Shown one piece after another: positions 7,509 through 14,992 of a stretch of 20,601 nt of DNA. The stretch is from the NCBI GenBank assembly GCA_964518635.1, contig CAZFGK010000036.1:1-20601 (forward strand), written 5' to 3'. Below the pieces are notes generated by a model. It made no database searches. It was not told the origin of the DNA and saw nothing but the letters and a program-made list of their open reading frames with translations. Position 1 is the stretch's first letter; each line of letters begins with the position of its first letter. The position numbers and the translations under genes are program-made. The stretch comes from CAZFGK01 sp964518635. Lineage in GTDB: Bacteria; Zixibacteria; MSB-5A5; GN15; FEB-12.

Positions 7509-8618
7509 TCAGTCCTTCGCGGCTTTGCAAATGACTTCGATTACTTCCTGCTGCTCTGCGAGGGTCAGTTCAGGATAGACCGGAATCGAAAAGACCTGCT
7601 CGGCCGCCTGCGCCGAATTTGGGAACTGCGCTTTGGTGTATCCAAGATTCGCGAAGCAATCCTGTTGATGAAACGGCACGGGATAATAGATCATCACCCC
7701 GATTTCAGCTGCCTGCATGGCGGCCATGATCTCTTTTCGACGCGGCGACATCAGCGTGTATTGATTGTAAATATGAAACGTCGAGTAGGATTTCCGCGCC
7801 GGGGTGCGAAGATTCGGCACATTGGCAAGTGCCGCATCATAGCGATCAGCATTCGCGATACGTGCCTCTGACCATTTGCGAAGATACGGCAGCTTCACCT
7901 GAAGAGTCGCCGCTTGTACCGTATCAAGTCGAGAATTATAACCGACCACGCGGTGATAATATTTCGGTTTCTCCCCGTGGGTGCGAAGCATACGGCAGGA
8001 TTCATGCAATTCATCCGTATTGGTCACAATCATACCGGCATCCCCACCTGCTCCGAGATTTTTCGACGGAAAGAATGAGAAACAACCAATGTGACCAATC
8101 GACCCGCAGGGTTTCCCTTTGTATTCCGCGCCGATTGACTGCGCGCCGTCTTCTATGACAAACAAATTTCGCTTCTTTGCTATCGCCATGATAGGGTCAA
8201 GGTCGGCCATCTGACCGAAGAGATGCACGGGAACGATCGCTTTGGTGCGAGGGGTGATTGCCGCTTCCAGTTTGTTCGGATCCATATTGAAGCTGTCGAG
8301 TTCGATATCGACAAAGACCGGAGTCGCACCCAGTCGCGAGATCACTCCCGCAGATGCAAAAAATGAAAAGTCAGAGGTGATGACTTCATCTCCCGGACCG
8401 ACACCAACTGCACGGAGTGCAATCAGGAGTGCATCGGTACCTGAAGCGACGCCGATCCCATGTTTGGCACCCGAGAGTTTCGCAATCTCTGCCTCGAAGG
8501 CCGTGACCTCAGGTCCGAGAATAAATTTGCCATGGGTATAGACATCAATGACCGCCTTATCGAGAGCGGGTTTGAGATATGCGTACTGGCGGGAAAGATC
8601 GAGCAAGGGAACAGCCAC
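7509..8618 (-). CDS. DegT/DnrJ/EryC1/StrS-family sugar aminotransferase (WbpE/WecE-like), first of two
   Basis: A 369-residue PLP enzyme close in pattern to the aminotransferases that install a 3-amino group on UDP- or dTDP-linked sugars. Features: VPLLDLSRQY at the N-terminus, GKFILGPEV near 30-38, VASGTDALLIAL at 58-69, PVHLFGQMADLDP, the PLP-nitrogen Asp D157 in VIEDGAQSIGA, and the Schiff-base lysine K186 in FFPSKNLGAGGDAG. IYYPVPFHQQDCF near the C-terminus is typical of the family. The GTG start at 8618 is backed by AGGAG 8 bases upstream, one of the best ribosome sites in the window. It follows the acyltransferase gene by 26 bases; the pair matches the amino-then-acetylate step of pathways such as WbpE/WbpD or QdtB/QdtC. 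Confidence 0.9.
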   Translation of the reverse strand: MAVPLLDLSRQYAYLKPALDKAVIDVYTHGKFILGPEVTAFEAEIAKLSGAKHGIGVASGTDALLIALRAVGVGPGDEVITSDFSFFASAGVISRLGATPVFVDIELDSFNMDPNKLEAAITPRTKAIVPVHLFGQMADLDPIMAIAKKRNLFVIEDGAQSIGAEYKGKPCGSIGHIGCFSFFPSKNLGAGGDAGMIVTNTDELHESCRMLRTHGEKPKYYHRVVGYNSRLDTVQAATLQVKLPYLRKWSEARIANADRYDAALANVPNLRTPARKSYSTFHIYNQYTLMSPRRKEIMAAMQAAEIGVMIYYPVPFHQQDCFANLGYTKAQFPNSAQAAEQVFSIPVYPELTLAEQQEVIEVICKAAKD

Positions 8619-8644
8619 GGAAATTCTCCTGATTCTCCAGAAAT

Positions 8645-9406
8645 TTATTCTTCAGTCCAGCCCTGATTGTCCAGGAGCTGAGCATCCGGGACTTCCCGGA
8701 ATGGTTTTGCCGGCACACCGGCGATGATCGTCTTCGCAGGGGTTGCTTTGGTGACCAGTGCACCAGCAGCAACAAGGGAATCGGCACCAATTTCAACACC
8801 GGGAAGGATCGTCGCATGGACGCCGATTCGCGCGCCACGTCGGGCGATCACTCCCTTGAAATGTTTGAATCGCTCGGGAGTGCGACCAACAAAGTTGTCA
8901 TTCGAGGTCGCCACACACGGAGCGACAAAGACCCGATCACCGATCTCTGAATAAGCGGTGATATAGCAATTCGTTTCGAGTTTCACATATCTCCCGATTG
9001 AACATTGATTCTCGATGGCGACTCCTCTGCCGACAATCGTGAAATCGCCAATGGTCACCTGTTCACGCACGGTCGACAGATCGGCAACCAGCACACGTCG
9101 CCCAAGTAGCGAGCCACGATAGAGGACCACATGCGTGCCAATGATGCAGTCATTCCCGATGGTCGCTGGCGGCAGCTGCTGCTCTTTGGTGACTGCGGAA
9201 TTGGCGGCTCGCATGGGGAGTTTGCCGATCACGGCGTAATCATCAATACGCACATTGTTTCCAATTACCGAGTCATCATGAATCACGACTCCGTGTCCGA
9301 TCCGGCAATCGCTGCCGATTTCTACGCGTTCCCCTATTCGACAAAAATGTCCATGCGTGGTTCCCGCTCCGAGTGTTGCTGATGACTCAATACTGGCTAT
9401 TGGCAT
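8645..9406 (-). CDS. Left-handed beta-helix acyltransferase (amino-sugar N-acetyltransferase, WbpD-like)
   Basis: A 253-residue hexapeptide-repeat protein with [LIV]-G-x4 turns running almost the full length, for example IGERVEIGSDCRIGHGVVI near 23-42 and IGDFTIVGRGVAIENQCSIG near 119-138, so it should form a trimeric left-handed parallel beta-helix. The segment FKGVIARRGARIGVHATILPG at about 183-203 and the closing AGVPAKPFREVP resemble the acetyl-CoA-dependent N-acetyltransferases of 3-amino sugars (WbpD, QdtC, FdtC). It is unusual in having a long first helix block, then a break (KLPMRAANSAVTKEQQ, 62-77), then a second block. LpxA-like O-acyltransfer is possible but less likely. Its neighbour is the aminotransferase that could make its substrate. 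Confidence 0.82.
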   Translation of the reverse strand: MPIASIESSATLGAGTTHGHFCRIGERVEIGSDCRIGHGVVIHDDSVIGNNVRIDDYAVIGKLPMRAANSAVTKEQQLPPATIGNDCIIGTHVVLYRGSLLGRRVLVADLSTVREQVTIGDFTIVGRGVAIENQCSIGRYVKLETNCYITAYSEIGDRVFVAPCVATSNDNFVGRTPERFKHFKGVIARRGARIGVHATILPGVEIGADSLVAAGALVTKATPAKTIIAGVPAKPFREVPDAQLLDNQGWTEE

Positions 9407-9439
9407 GATTGATTCTGCTTTGCTGATGATTCTTCGTTT

Positions 9440-10648
9440 CTAACCGGCATCTATTCCCTTTCTGAGACCGGGAATCCAGCCGAAATAGCCGACGACAAAA
9501 GAACGAGCACGGTCGAAATTGGCGGCATCCGATTTTCGCAGGACATGAAGGTAATTAATACTTCCCGCGAAAGAGATAGCAAGGATTGCTGCCAGAATCG
9601 CCGATCCAGCGACGATGAATGTTCGTTTCGGTCGTGTACGCAGGGTCGGGACATTAGCTGAATCGATCACCGCCACAGACGGGGTGCTCTCCAGTTCCTG
9701 TATTCGTGCCTGTTCAAGTTGACCCAATAAGATAACTTGTAAAGATTCTGCCAGCGCAACGCGGGTCGACATCTGCAAGAACTGATCCCGAACTCCGGGC
9801 ATGGCGGTGAGAGGGACATTCAGGTATCCGGTATCGCGAGTCCCCCGCTCGATCTGTTGCATGCGGGCCGCCAACGTTTGGCGACGCTTGTACATATTTT
9901 TCAAGTCGGGGTGATCGGAAGCAAGTGTCCGTTCGGTCGTTTCAATATCCATATCCAGACGAGCAAGTTGACTTCGAATGTCACTCGCCTGAATAAGTGC
10001 CATCTCGGTCTGACGAGGGACATCGACCGTTCGTGAACTGAGTTGAAATCGCTGGAATGCTTGCCGTGCAGTGTCAACTTCCCGTTTGACATCGGCTAGT
10101 CGTTCTTCGATGAAAATTCTCTTCGAGCGAGCTTTAGCATTGAGAAGTTCACGAGCAATGCGATTCAATTCGACAGTGTAGGCATTGGTCATTGCCGCCG
10201 CTTTCACCGGGTCAGGATGCTCAACTGTTATCTCCAGCAAGCCAACTTCGGTAACGCGAAATTTGGCATGATCGGCAAGTGCTTCGTACAACTCGTGCTG
10301 CTTGAGACCGGGATATTCCTGTTTGAGTTCAAACTGCTTGATGATTCGATCAGAAATTGTCTGCCCTTCGAGAATTTTTGCGTGGACATCAGCCGCGGTC
10401 ACCAGTGCCGGAAGATCCAGCCCGGAGGTGAGGGATGACATCTCGGATAACTCAGTATATTTCCCGACAGGAAGGGCATCCCCGCGTGATGGCAGCAGCA
10501 CGGCTTTCGCTTTGTACCAAGGGGTGATGAGCATCGCGACCGCAATAGAGATTACCAATGCGACGACAATAAACGAGAGAATGAAAGTACGCCAACGGGT
10601 GAGCAGTTCGAGAAAGAGGAAGAGATTTCCGCCAGAAGAATTGTTCAT
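9440..10648 (-). CDS. Wzz/GumC-type polysaccharide chain-length determinant, without kinase domain
   Basis: A 402-residue polysaccharide co-polymerase. A membrane segment at about 22-42 is followed by a periplasmic region (WYKAKAVLLPSRGD..., a typical Wzz entry), then a long helical coiled-coil rich in Glu/Arg/Gln at about 170-275, and a second membrane segment at about 343-366 after the Pro-rich VPTLRTRPKR. Such proteins set O-antigen or exopolysaccharide chain length and bridge to the outer-membrane exporter. The cytoplasmic tail is only about 35 residues with no Walker motifs and no tyrosine cluster, so the tyrosine-kinase half of Wzc-type proteins is absent. Its ATG overlaps the stop of the export gene (ATGA), consistent with a stoichiometric partnership. 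Confidence 0.87.
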   Translation of the reverse strand: MNNSSGGNLFLFLELLTRWRTFILSFIVVALVISIAVAMLITPWYKAKAVLLPSRGDALPVGKYTELSEMSSLTSGLDLPALVTAADVHAKILEGQTISDRIIKQFELKQEYPGLKQHELYEALADHAKFRVTEVGLLEITVEHPDPVKAAAMTNAYTVELNRIARELLNAKARSKRIFIEERLADVKREVDTARQAFQRFQLSSRTVDVPRQTEMALIQASDIRSQLARLDMDIETTERTLASDHPDLKNMYKRRQTLAARMQQIERGTRDTGYLNVPLTAMPGVRDQFLQMSTRVALAESLQVILLGQLEQARIQELESTPSVAVIDSANVPTLRTRPKRTFIVAGSAILAAILAISFAGSINYLHVLRKSDAANFDRARSFVVGYFGWIPGLRKGIDAG

Positions 10649-11988
10649 GGTCTCTTCTCTTTCGGGAGAATAATCAGACGGTCGCCGTCAAAGATACGGA
10701 TCGAAAGGGTCGCTGGCATTTCCAGTCCGGTCGCACCATCACGAATGATCAGATCATGTGTCATTTCGCTGATACTCTTTTTTCCGGCAAGTGAAAGAAG
10801 TTCGCGCACGGTCATGACTTTTTGATAGGGTATTGCCTGCGCCCTCTCCCCTTCGACCACTTCGACAAACTGACGGCGGACTGGCGCGACGACCGAGTCT
10901 CCGGCCATGAGTGATGTTATCGGATAAAACTCCCGCGCAAGCACGAGTGGGTATCGAAGTGCTGCAAGATCAGTTGCAGAGGTCATCCGTCTCCAGATGA
11001 CAACGCGATTCGAATCGGCAGCAGAAGTAAACCCACCGGCAGTTGCGAGTACTTGCTGCAATGTCTGTTCGGCAAATGCACCCTTTTGAGCTCTTCGTAC
11101 AGATCCATGTATGCTGACGGCGCGCCCTTCCTCTGTGTGCACAACAAAATGTTGTCCGGCTGATGTAGAGGTGAGTACGTGTGGAAGTCTGATACTTTGC
11201 TCGGCTTGAGTAATTGATGTCATCGAAATTCCAAGAAGACCACCTACTAACGGGAAAAGCGATTCAAGTGATTCATTGGCGGTAAACTCAAGGCTTCCCG
11301 GACGGAGAACATCCCCTTCGATATGTACTGTCGGCCCACTCTGCGGTACAATCACTCGGCGTATTCCGTAGAGATAGGGATTCTCACTCTTTTCAAGCAG
11401 GACTTTCGCCCGTAGCAGATCACAGCTCTGTGAATCGATTCCGATTACGGAGATCATTCGCTGGCTCCCACCCGGGAGAATACCGCCAGCCGAATCGATC
11501 AGGTCAGAAAGAGTCAGTGCATTGCTAAGTCGATAGCTTCCCGGAGATTTGACTTCGCCGATGACCTGGATGGTGGTCTCAAGCGGACGAGTGACGGTCA
11601 CGTCGATCTCGTGCATTTTGAAAAAGGTCTTGAGATGATTCAGGAGTTTCGAGCGTAGTGCTGCGAGGGTGACCGCTTCCCCGACGACTTCAACCTTGCC
11701 GAAACTGGGATGAACGATTGCCCCTTCGGAATTTACTTCAAGCTGCAGTGGAGCCAGACTCGACTGCAAAAAGGTGACGGTCAGTTGTTGCCCGGGATTG
11801 ACAAGATATCGAGCGGGATCAATCGGGGCCTGGAATCGAACATTTGCTCGGGAGGATGAATCTGATGGAGCTTGTGCGAAAGTTTCGCTTCCTCCGCCAA
11901 CAATACCATACACAAGCATCAGGGAACGAATGAATCGAATCCCGATGACGTATCCCTGTTTCGTGTAGGTCTCTCTCGTTCTATTCAC
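10645..11988 (-). CDS. Wza-like polysaccharide export protein with SLBB domains
   Basis: A 447-residue secreted protein of the polysaccharide export family. Signal-peptide-like segment at about 14-39 (IGIRFIRSLMLVYGIVGGG... FAQ-A); the export domain at about 61-135 begins YLVNPGQQLTVTF and ends IDVTVTRPL; then SLBB repeats near 139-185 (IQVIGEVKSPGSYRL), 219-262 (VHIEGDVLRPGSLEF), 291-340 (VSIHGSVRRAQKGAF) and possibly 374-420. Wza itself is a lipoprotein, but no Cys stands at the cleavage site here, so outer-membrane anchoring must differ. The GTG start has no Shine-Dalgarno, and a good promoter ends only about 8 bases before it, so translation may be leaderless or begin further in (Met24). 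It heads the glycan genes and is coupled to the Wzz gene. Confidence 0.87.
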   Translation of the reverse strand: MNRTRETYTKQGYVIGIRFIRSLMLVYGIVGGGSETFAQAPSDSSSRANVRFQAPIDPARYLVNPGQQLTVTFLQSSLAPLQLEVNSEGAIVHPSFGKVEVVGEAVTLAALRSKLLNHLKTFFKMHEIDVTVTRPLETTIQVIGEVKSPGSYRLSNALTLSDLIDSAGGILPGGSQRMISVIGIDSQSCDLLRAKVLLEKSENPYLYGIRRVIVPQSGPTVHIEGDVLRPGSLEFTANESLESLFPLVGGLLGISMTSITQAEQSIRLPHVLTSTSAGQHFVVHTEEGRAVSIHGSVRRAQKGAFAEQTLQQVLATAGGFTSAADSNRVVIWRRMTSATDLAALRYPLVLAREFYPITSLMAGDSVVAPVRRQFVEVVEGERAQAIPYQKVMTVRELLSLAGKKSISEMTHDLIIRDGATGLEMPATLSIRIFDGDRLIILPKEKRP

Positions 11989-11996
11989 TACAGGAG

Positions 11997-12025
11997 AGCA
12001 TACGAGAGAACAACAACTGAGTCAA
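11997..12025 (-). promoter_or_regulatory. Sigma-70-type promoter before the polysaccharide export gene
   Basis: On the minus strand, TTGACT (12025-12020, 5 of 6 to the -35 consensus) is followed by a 17-base spacer and TATGCT (12002-11997, 4 of 6 to the -10). It lies in the 88-base gap after pyrG, the right place to give the glycan genes their own transcription start. The predicted start falls at about 11990, only one or two bases from the GTG of the export gene. Confidence 0.55.
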
Positions 12026-12036
12026 ACAACTCTCGT
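12002..12036. repeat. Inverted repeat straddling the export-gene promoter (candidate operator)
   Basis: A perfect 7-base inverted repeat, ACGAGAG (12002-12008) and CTCTCGT (12030-12036), separated by 21 bases. The arms overlap the end of the -10 box and the bases just upstream of the -35 box. Between them the minus strand also carries AGTTGTT twice as a direct repeat. The geometry suits a repressor site, or could be chance in a short AT-rich gap. Confidence 0.35.
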
Positions 12037-12076
12037 TGCAAAGTAGGAGGGATGTGGCTACAACAGGAGCGGGGCT

Positions 12077-13753
12077 TCAATCGACTTGATTGACTCCGGC
12101 TTCGACCGGTTGCCCTTTCCCCTGCTGACGGGAAGCTTTGTAACGAACCATCGCAGCGGCGAAATCTCGAAACAACGGATGTGCACGAAGGGGGCGTGAT
12201 TTGAGTTCCGGATGAAACTGGACTCCGACAAACCAGGGGTGATTTGCAATTTCCACCATCTCAACAAGGCGTTCGTCAGGGGAAAGACCGGAAAGAACCA
12301 ACCCTCGACTGGTGAGCAATTCCCGATAGGCATTGTTCACTTCGTAACGGTGTCGATGGCGTTCCTGTGCGACAGGAATTCCGTACGCCGCGGCAGATTT
12401 GGTCCCCGGCGTGAGATGGCAAGGGTAGGTCCCTAGACGCATCGTACCACCAAGTTCAGTAACCCCTTCCTGGTCGGCCATGAGATGAATCACCGGATGT
12501 TTCAGATCTCGATAAAATTCGTAAGAGTGGGCATCAGTCAGCCCACACATATGACGCGCAAATTCAATAACGGCACACTGCATCCCCAGGCAGATTCCAA
12601 AGAATGGGATGCCGTTTTCACGAACGTAACGTATCGACTCGATTTTCCCTTCAACTCCCCGTTCCCCAAACCCACCGGGGATGAGCAGCCCGTCCACATC
12701 ATGCATAAACGGCTGTGCCCCTCGCTGCTTGATATCTTCGGAGGAAATCCAGCGCAGGCGGACCTCACAGTCATTCTCAACTCCGGCATGTATGAAAGAC
12801 TCAATAATCGATTTGTAGGCATCTTTCAAATGTACATACTTGCCACAGATCGCAACGGTCACATGACGGGAGGGATTGGTCACCCGCTCAACCATCTGTG
12901 ACCACTGGCTTAGTTCCGGCTTCGGAGTATCCCAGCCGAAATGATTGACGACGATATCATCCAGTTCCTGTGCATGAAACTTGAGCGGGACATCATAGAT
13001 CGTGCTTACATCTTCCGCTGCGATGACATTTTTCGTCGGGACAGAACAAAAGAGCGAAATCTTCTGACGTAGCCCGTCACTGATCGGTCGCGCAACACGG
13101 CACAGAAGGACATCCGGCTGGATACCGATTTCGCGAAGCTCTTTTACTGAATGCTGGGTTGGCTTGGTTTTGAATTCACCGGCTGTTTCGATATAAGGAA
13201 CGAGTGTGACATGAATGTACATGACATTCTGTCGCCCCTCTTCGAGTCCCATCTGACGAATCGCCTCAAGAAACGGAAGAGACTCGATATCGCCGACGGT
13301 GCCCCCGACTTCGGCAATGATTACATCCGGCGTCGGATTCGATCTGACTGGCTTGCGAATACGGCTCTTGATCTCTTCGGTGACATGAGGGATGACCTGT
13401 ACGGTTGCGCCGAGGTAATCACCGCGACGTTCACGAGTCAGGATTGTGTAATAGACCTGACCGGTTGTAAAATTATTCCCTCTTTCAAGATTCTGATCGA
13501 GAAAACGCTCGTAATGCCCCAGATCAAGATCGGTTTCGGAACCGTCATCAAGAACAAAGACCTCACCGTGCTGAAACGGATTCATCGTCCCGGGGTCGAC
13601 ATTAATATAGGGATCGAGTTTGATGTTCTGGACATTGAGTCCGCGACGCTGGAGCAACAGCCCGATAGAGGCGGCGGCTATCCCCTTGCCAAGGGAGGAA
13701 ACTACCCCGCCGGTGACGAAAATATACTTGGGCTTCGGTTCGGCTGCCATCAT
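12077..13753 (-). CDS. pyrG: CTP synthase
   Basis: A 558-residue CTP synthase that aminates UTP to CTP with ATP and glutamine. The N-terminal synthetase domain has KYIFVTGGVVSSLGKG at 9-24 (P-loop), the metal-site Asp in DDGSETDLDLGHYERF near 69-84, and the interdomain region to about 290. The C-terminal class I glutamine amidotransferase domain has PGGFGERG near 359-366, the nucleophile Cys388 in GICLGMQ, and His514/Glu516 in FHPEL. Length is normal; the last 20 residues are a polar tail. AAGGGAG sits just before tandem ATG codons and fits the second ATG (13750) slightly better. It directly follows kdsB, the enzyme here that consumes CTP, and precedes the glycan export genes. Confidence 0.97.
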   Translation of the reverse strand: MMAAEPKPKYIFVTGGVVSSLGKGIAAASIGLLLQRRGLNVQNIKLDPYINVDPGTMNPFQHGEVFVLDDGSETDLDLGHYERFLDQNLERGNNFTTGQVYYTILTRERRGDYLGATVQVIPHVTEEIKSRIRKPVRSNPTPDVIIAEVGGTVGDIESLPFLEAIRQMGLEEGRQNVMYIHVTLVPYIETAGEFKTKPTQHSVKELREIGIQPDVLLCRVARPISDGLRQKISLFCSVPTKNVIAAEDVSTIYDVPLKFHAQELDDIVVNHFGWDTPKPELSQWSQMVERVTNPSRHVTVAICGKYVHLKDAYKSIIESFIHAGVENDCEVRLRWISSEDIKQRGAQPFMHDVDGLLIPGGFGERGVEGKIESIRYVRENGIPFFGICLGMQCAVIEFARHMCGLTDAHSYEFYRDLKHPVIHLMADQEGVTELGGTMRLGTYPCHLTPGTKSAAAYGIPVAQERHRHRYEVNNAYRELLTSRGLVLSGLSPDERLVEMVEIANHPWFVGVQFHPELKSRPLRAHPLFRDFAAAMVRYKASRQQGKGQPVEAGVNQVD

Positions 13754-13796
13754 TCTCCCTTTATGTAAATCAGTTCTCGTACATGATCAAGCAATC

Positions 13797-14501
13797 TCAT
13801 GTGGGGAGATCTTCCGGTCGGTCAATCGACCGGGGCCCTTTGGTCATCTTCACGGCATACATCGGACCGACCATCTCCAGAAAGCGAAGCTGTTCAAGCG
13901 ATTCGGTCAATTCGGCGACAGTCTGTTTCTGGCTGCCAAACTTCAGAAGTGGATGACGGCGGTAGGCATAGACGCCAACATGACCGAAATATTCGCTCTT
14001 TCGACTGCGTGTTCCCTGATGTGGGAACGGAATCGGCGACCTCGAGAACCAGAGTGCCCGATTGTCGCCAGCAAGCACCACCTTGACGCGATCGGTCTGC
14101 GCTGCCAACTGGGCAGAGATCGGGTAGACCAATGTCGCCGCGAGGGCCGCTCGGTTCGACTTCAAGAATGCGACCAACCTGTTCAATGAAGCAGACGGCA
14201 AGTCGAACGTATCGGCCTGAACATTTACGACTATCGAAGCAGGGATCGACTTGCAGACCTCTGCCGATCGGTCGGAGCCGGTTTGGTGTTTTGCTGAAGT
14301 CCGATAGGTTTCGGCTCCAAACTCACGGGCGACATCGAGAATTTCCTTATCAGATGATGCAACAATGACCCGGTCGATCTGATTGGCAGATTTTACCGAT
14401 TTCCAGACATGCCAAATAAGAGGTTTCCCCTGAATGGGATGAAGGACTTTTCGCGGGAATCTTGACGATGCGAGTCGTGCCGGAATCACCGCGAGGACCA
14501 C
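13797..14501 (-). CDS. kdsB: 3-deoxy-manno-octulosonate cytidylyltransferase (CMP-Kdo synthetase)
   Basis: KdsB activates Kdo with CTP for transfer to lipid A, so its presence implies a lipopolysaccharide outer membrane. The 234-residue protein starts VLAVIPARLASSRFPRKVL, the classic nucleotide loop, and has IVASSD at 46-51, FGAETYRTS at 61-69, TGSDR at 74-78, GHVGVYAYRR and ESLEQLRFLE. The usual NVQGDEP motif reads NVQADTF: the metal-binding Asp (D97) is kept, but Gly and Glu are replaced. A late Asp in SIDRPEDL fits the second metal site. The GTG start lies one base after the gatC stop. A related CMP-acid-sugar synthetase is the main alternative, but ESLEQLR points to KdsB. Confidence 0.88.
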   Translation of the reverse strand: MVLAVIPARLASSRFPRKVLHPIQGKPLIWHVWKSVKSANQIDRVIVASSDKEILDVAREFGAETYRTSAKHQTGSDRSAEVCKSIPASIVVNVQADTFDLPSASLNRLVAFLKSNRAALAATLVYPISAQLAAQTDRVKVVLAGDNRALWFSRSPIPFPHQGTRSRKSEYFGHVGVYAYRRHPLLKFGSQKQTVAELTESLEQLRFLEMVGPMYAVKMTKGPRSIDRPEDLPT

Positions 14502-14502
14502 G

Positions 14503-14793
14503 TCAACCGCCGATTACTTTCGGCACCATAAAATAGACGCCGTCATGGAGTGGTGCGCCACGAAGGACGGTGTCACGATCAAGTGACGGGGTAACGGTAT
14601 CATCACGGAGGACATTTTCGGTCTGGAAGGACGCTGCAGCGGAATCAACAGTCGAGGTATCAACCGACGATAACTGAGCCACGTAGTCGAGAATGACATT
14701 CAGTTCGCGGGCATAGTGGCTGACTTCCTGTTCGTCGACATGAAGTCGCGCCAGACGGGCGATGTGTAAAACCTCTTCGGGTGTGAGCGGCAT
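14503..14793 (-). CDS. gatC: Aspartyl/glutamyl-tRNA amidotransferase subunit C
   Basis: GatC is the small subunit that holds GatA and GatB together in the enzyme converting Glu-tRNA(Gln) or Asp-tRNA(Asn) to the amidated forms. The 96-residue length is standard. Family features are the N-terminal LTPEEVLHIARLARLHV helix, ARELNVILDYVAQLSSVDT, and the C-terminal LRDD...RGAPLHDGVYFMVPKVI, the segment that wraps around GatA. gatA and gatB are not adjacent here, since the gene is followed by kdsB. The ATG has no visible Shine-Dalgarno. It is the first minus-strand gene after a divergent intergenic region. Confidence 0.92.
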   Translation of the reverse strand: MPLTPEEVLHIARLARLHVDEQEVSHYARELNVILDYVAQLSSVDTSTVDSAAASFQTENVLRDDTVTPSLDRDTVLRGAPLHDGVYFMVPKVIGG

Positions 14794-14834
14794 AGCTGAT
14801 GGTAGGGGAGGAGCCGCAAACCGTCAAGACAGTT

Positions 14835-14923
14835 TTCAAAAACGGCTCCGATACCTGTTTCTCAATATTCGCAATCTGTTTCAAGTCGAAATGGAAACAT
14901 GAAAAACTGTTCAAAAACGGCTC
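14835..14923. promoter_or_regulatory. Divergent intergenic region with a 14-base direct repeat
   Basis: The 199-base gap between gatC (minus) and the signalling cassette (plus) holds TTCAAAAACGGCTC twice, at 14835-14848 and 14910-14923, exactly 75 bases apart, in the same orientation. Between them CTGTTTC also occurs twice (14855-14861 and 14876-14882). Repeated sites upstream of a regulator gene are often binding sites of that regulator. I saw no convincing -24/-12 sigma-54 promoter and no clear -35/-10 pair in either direction. Confidence 0.4.
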
Positions 14924-14992
14924 AAGCTTCCGCACAGATCGCCGATATCTGAAGGGTAACAGTTGCACCATGAAACAAAAGGACGTCAAGGA

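Noticed and set aside
13151..13768. 205-residue plus-strand open frame
   Set aside because: Antisense to the well-supported pyrG; no start signal or recognisable domain.
13620..14189. 189-residue plus-strand open frame spanning the pyrG-kdsB junction
   Set aside because: Antisense shadow of two clear housekeeping genes.
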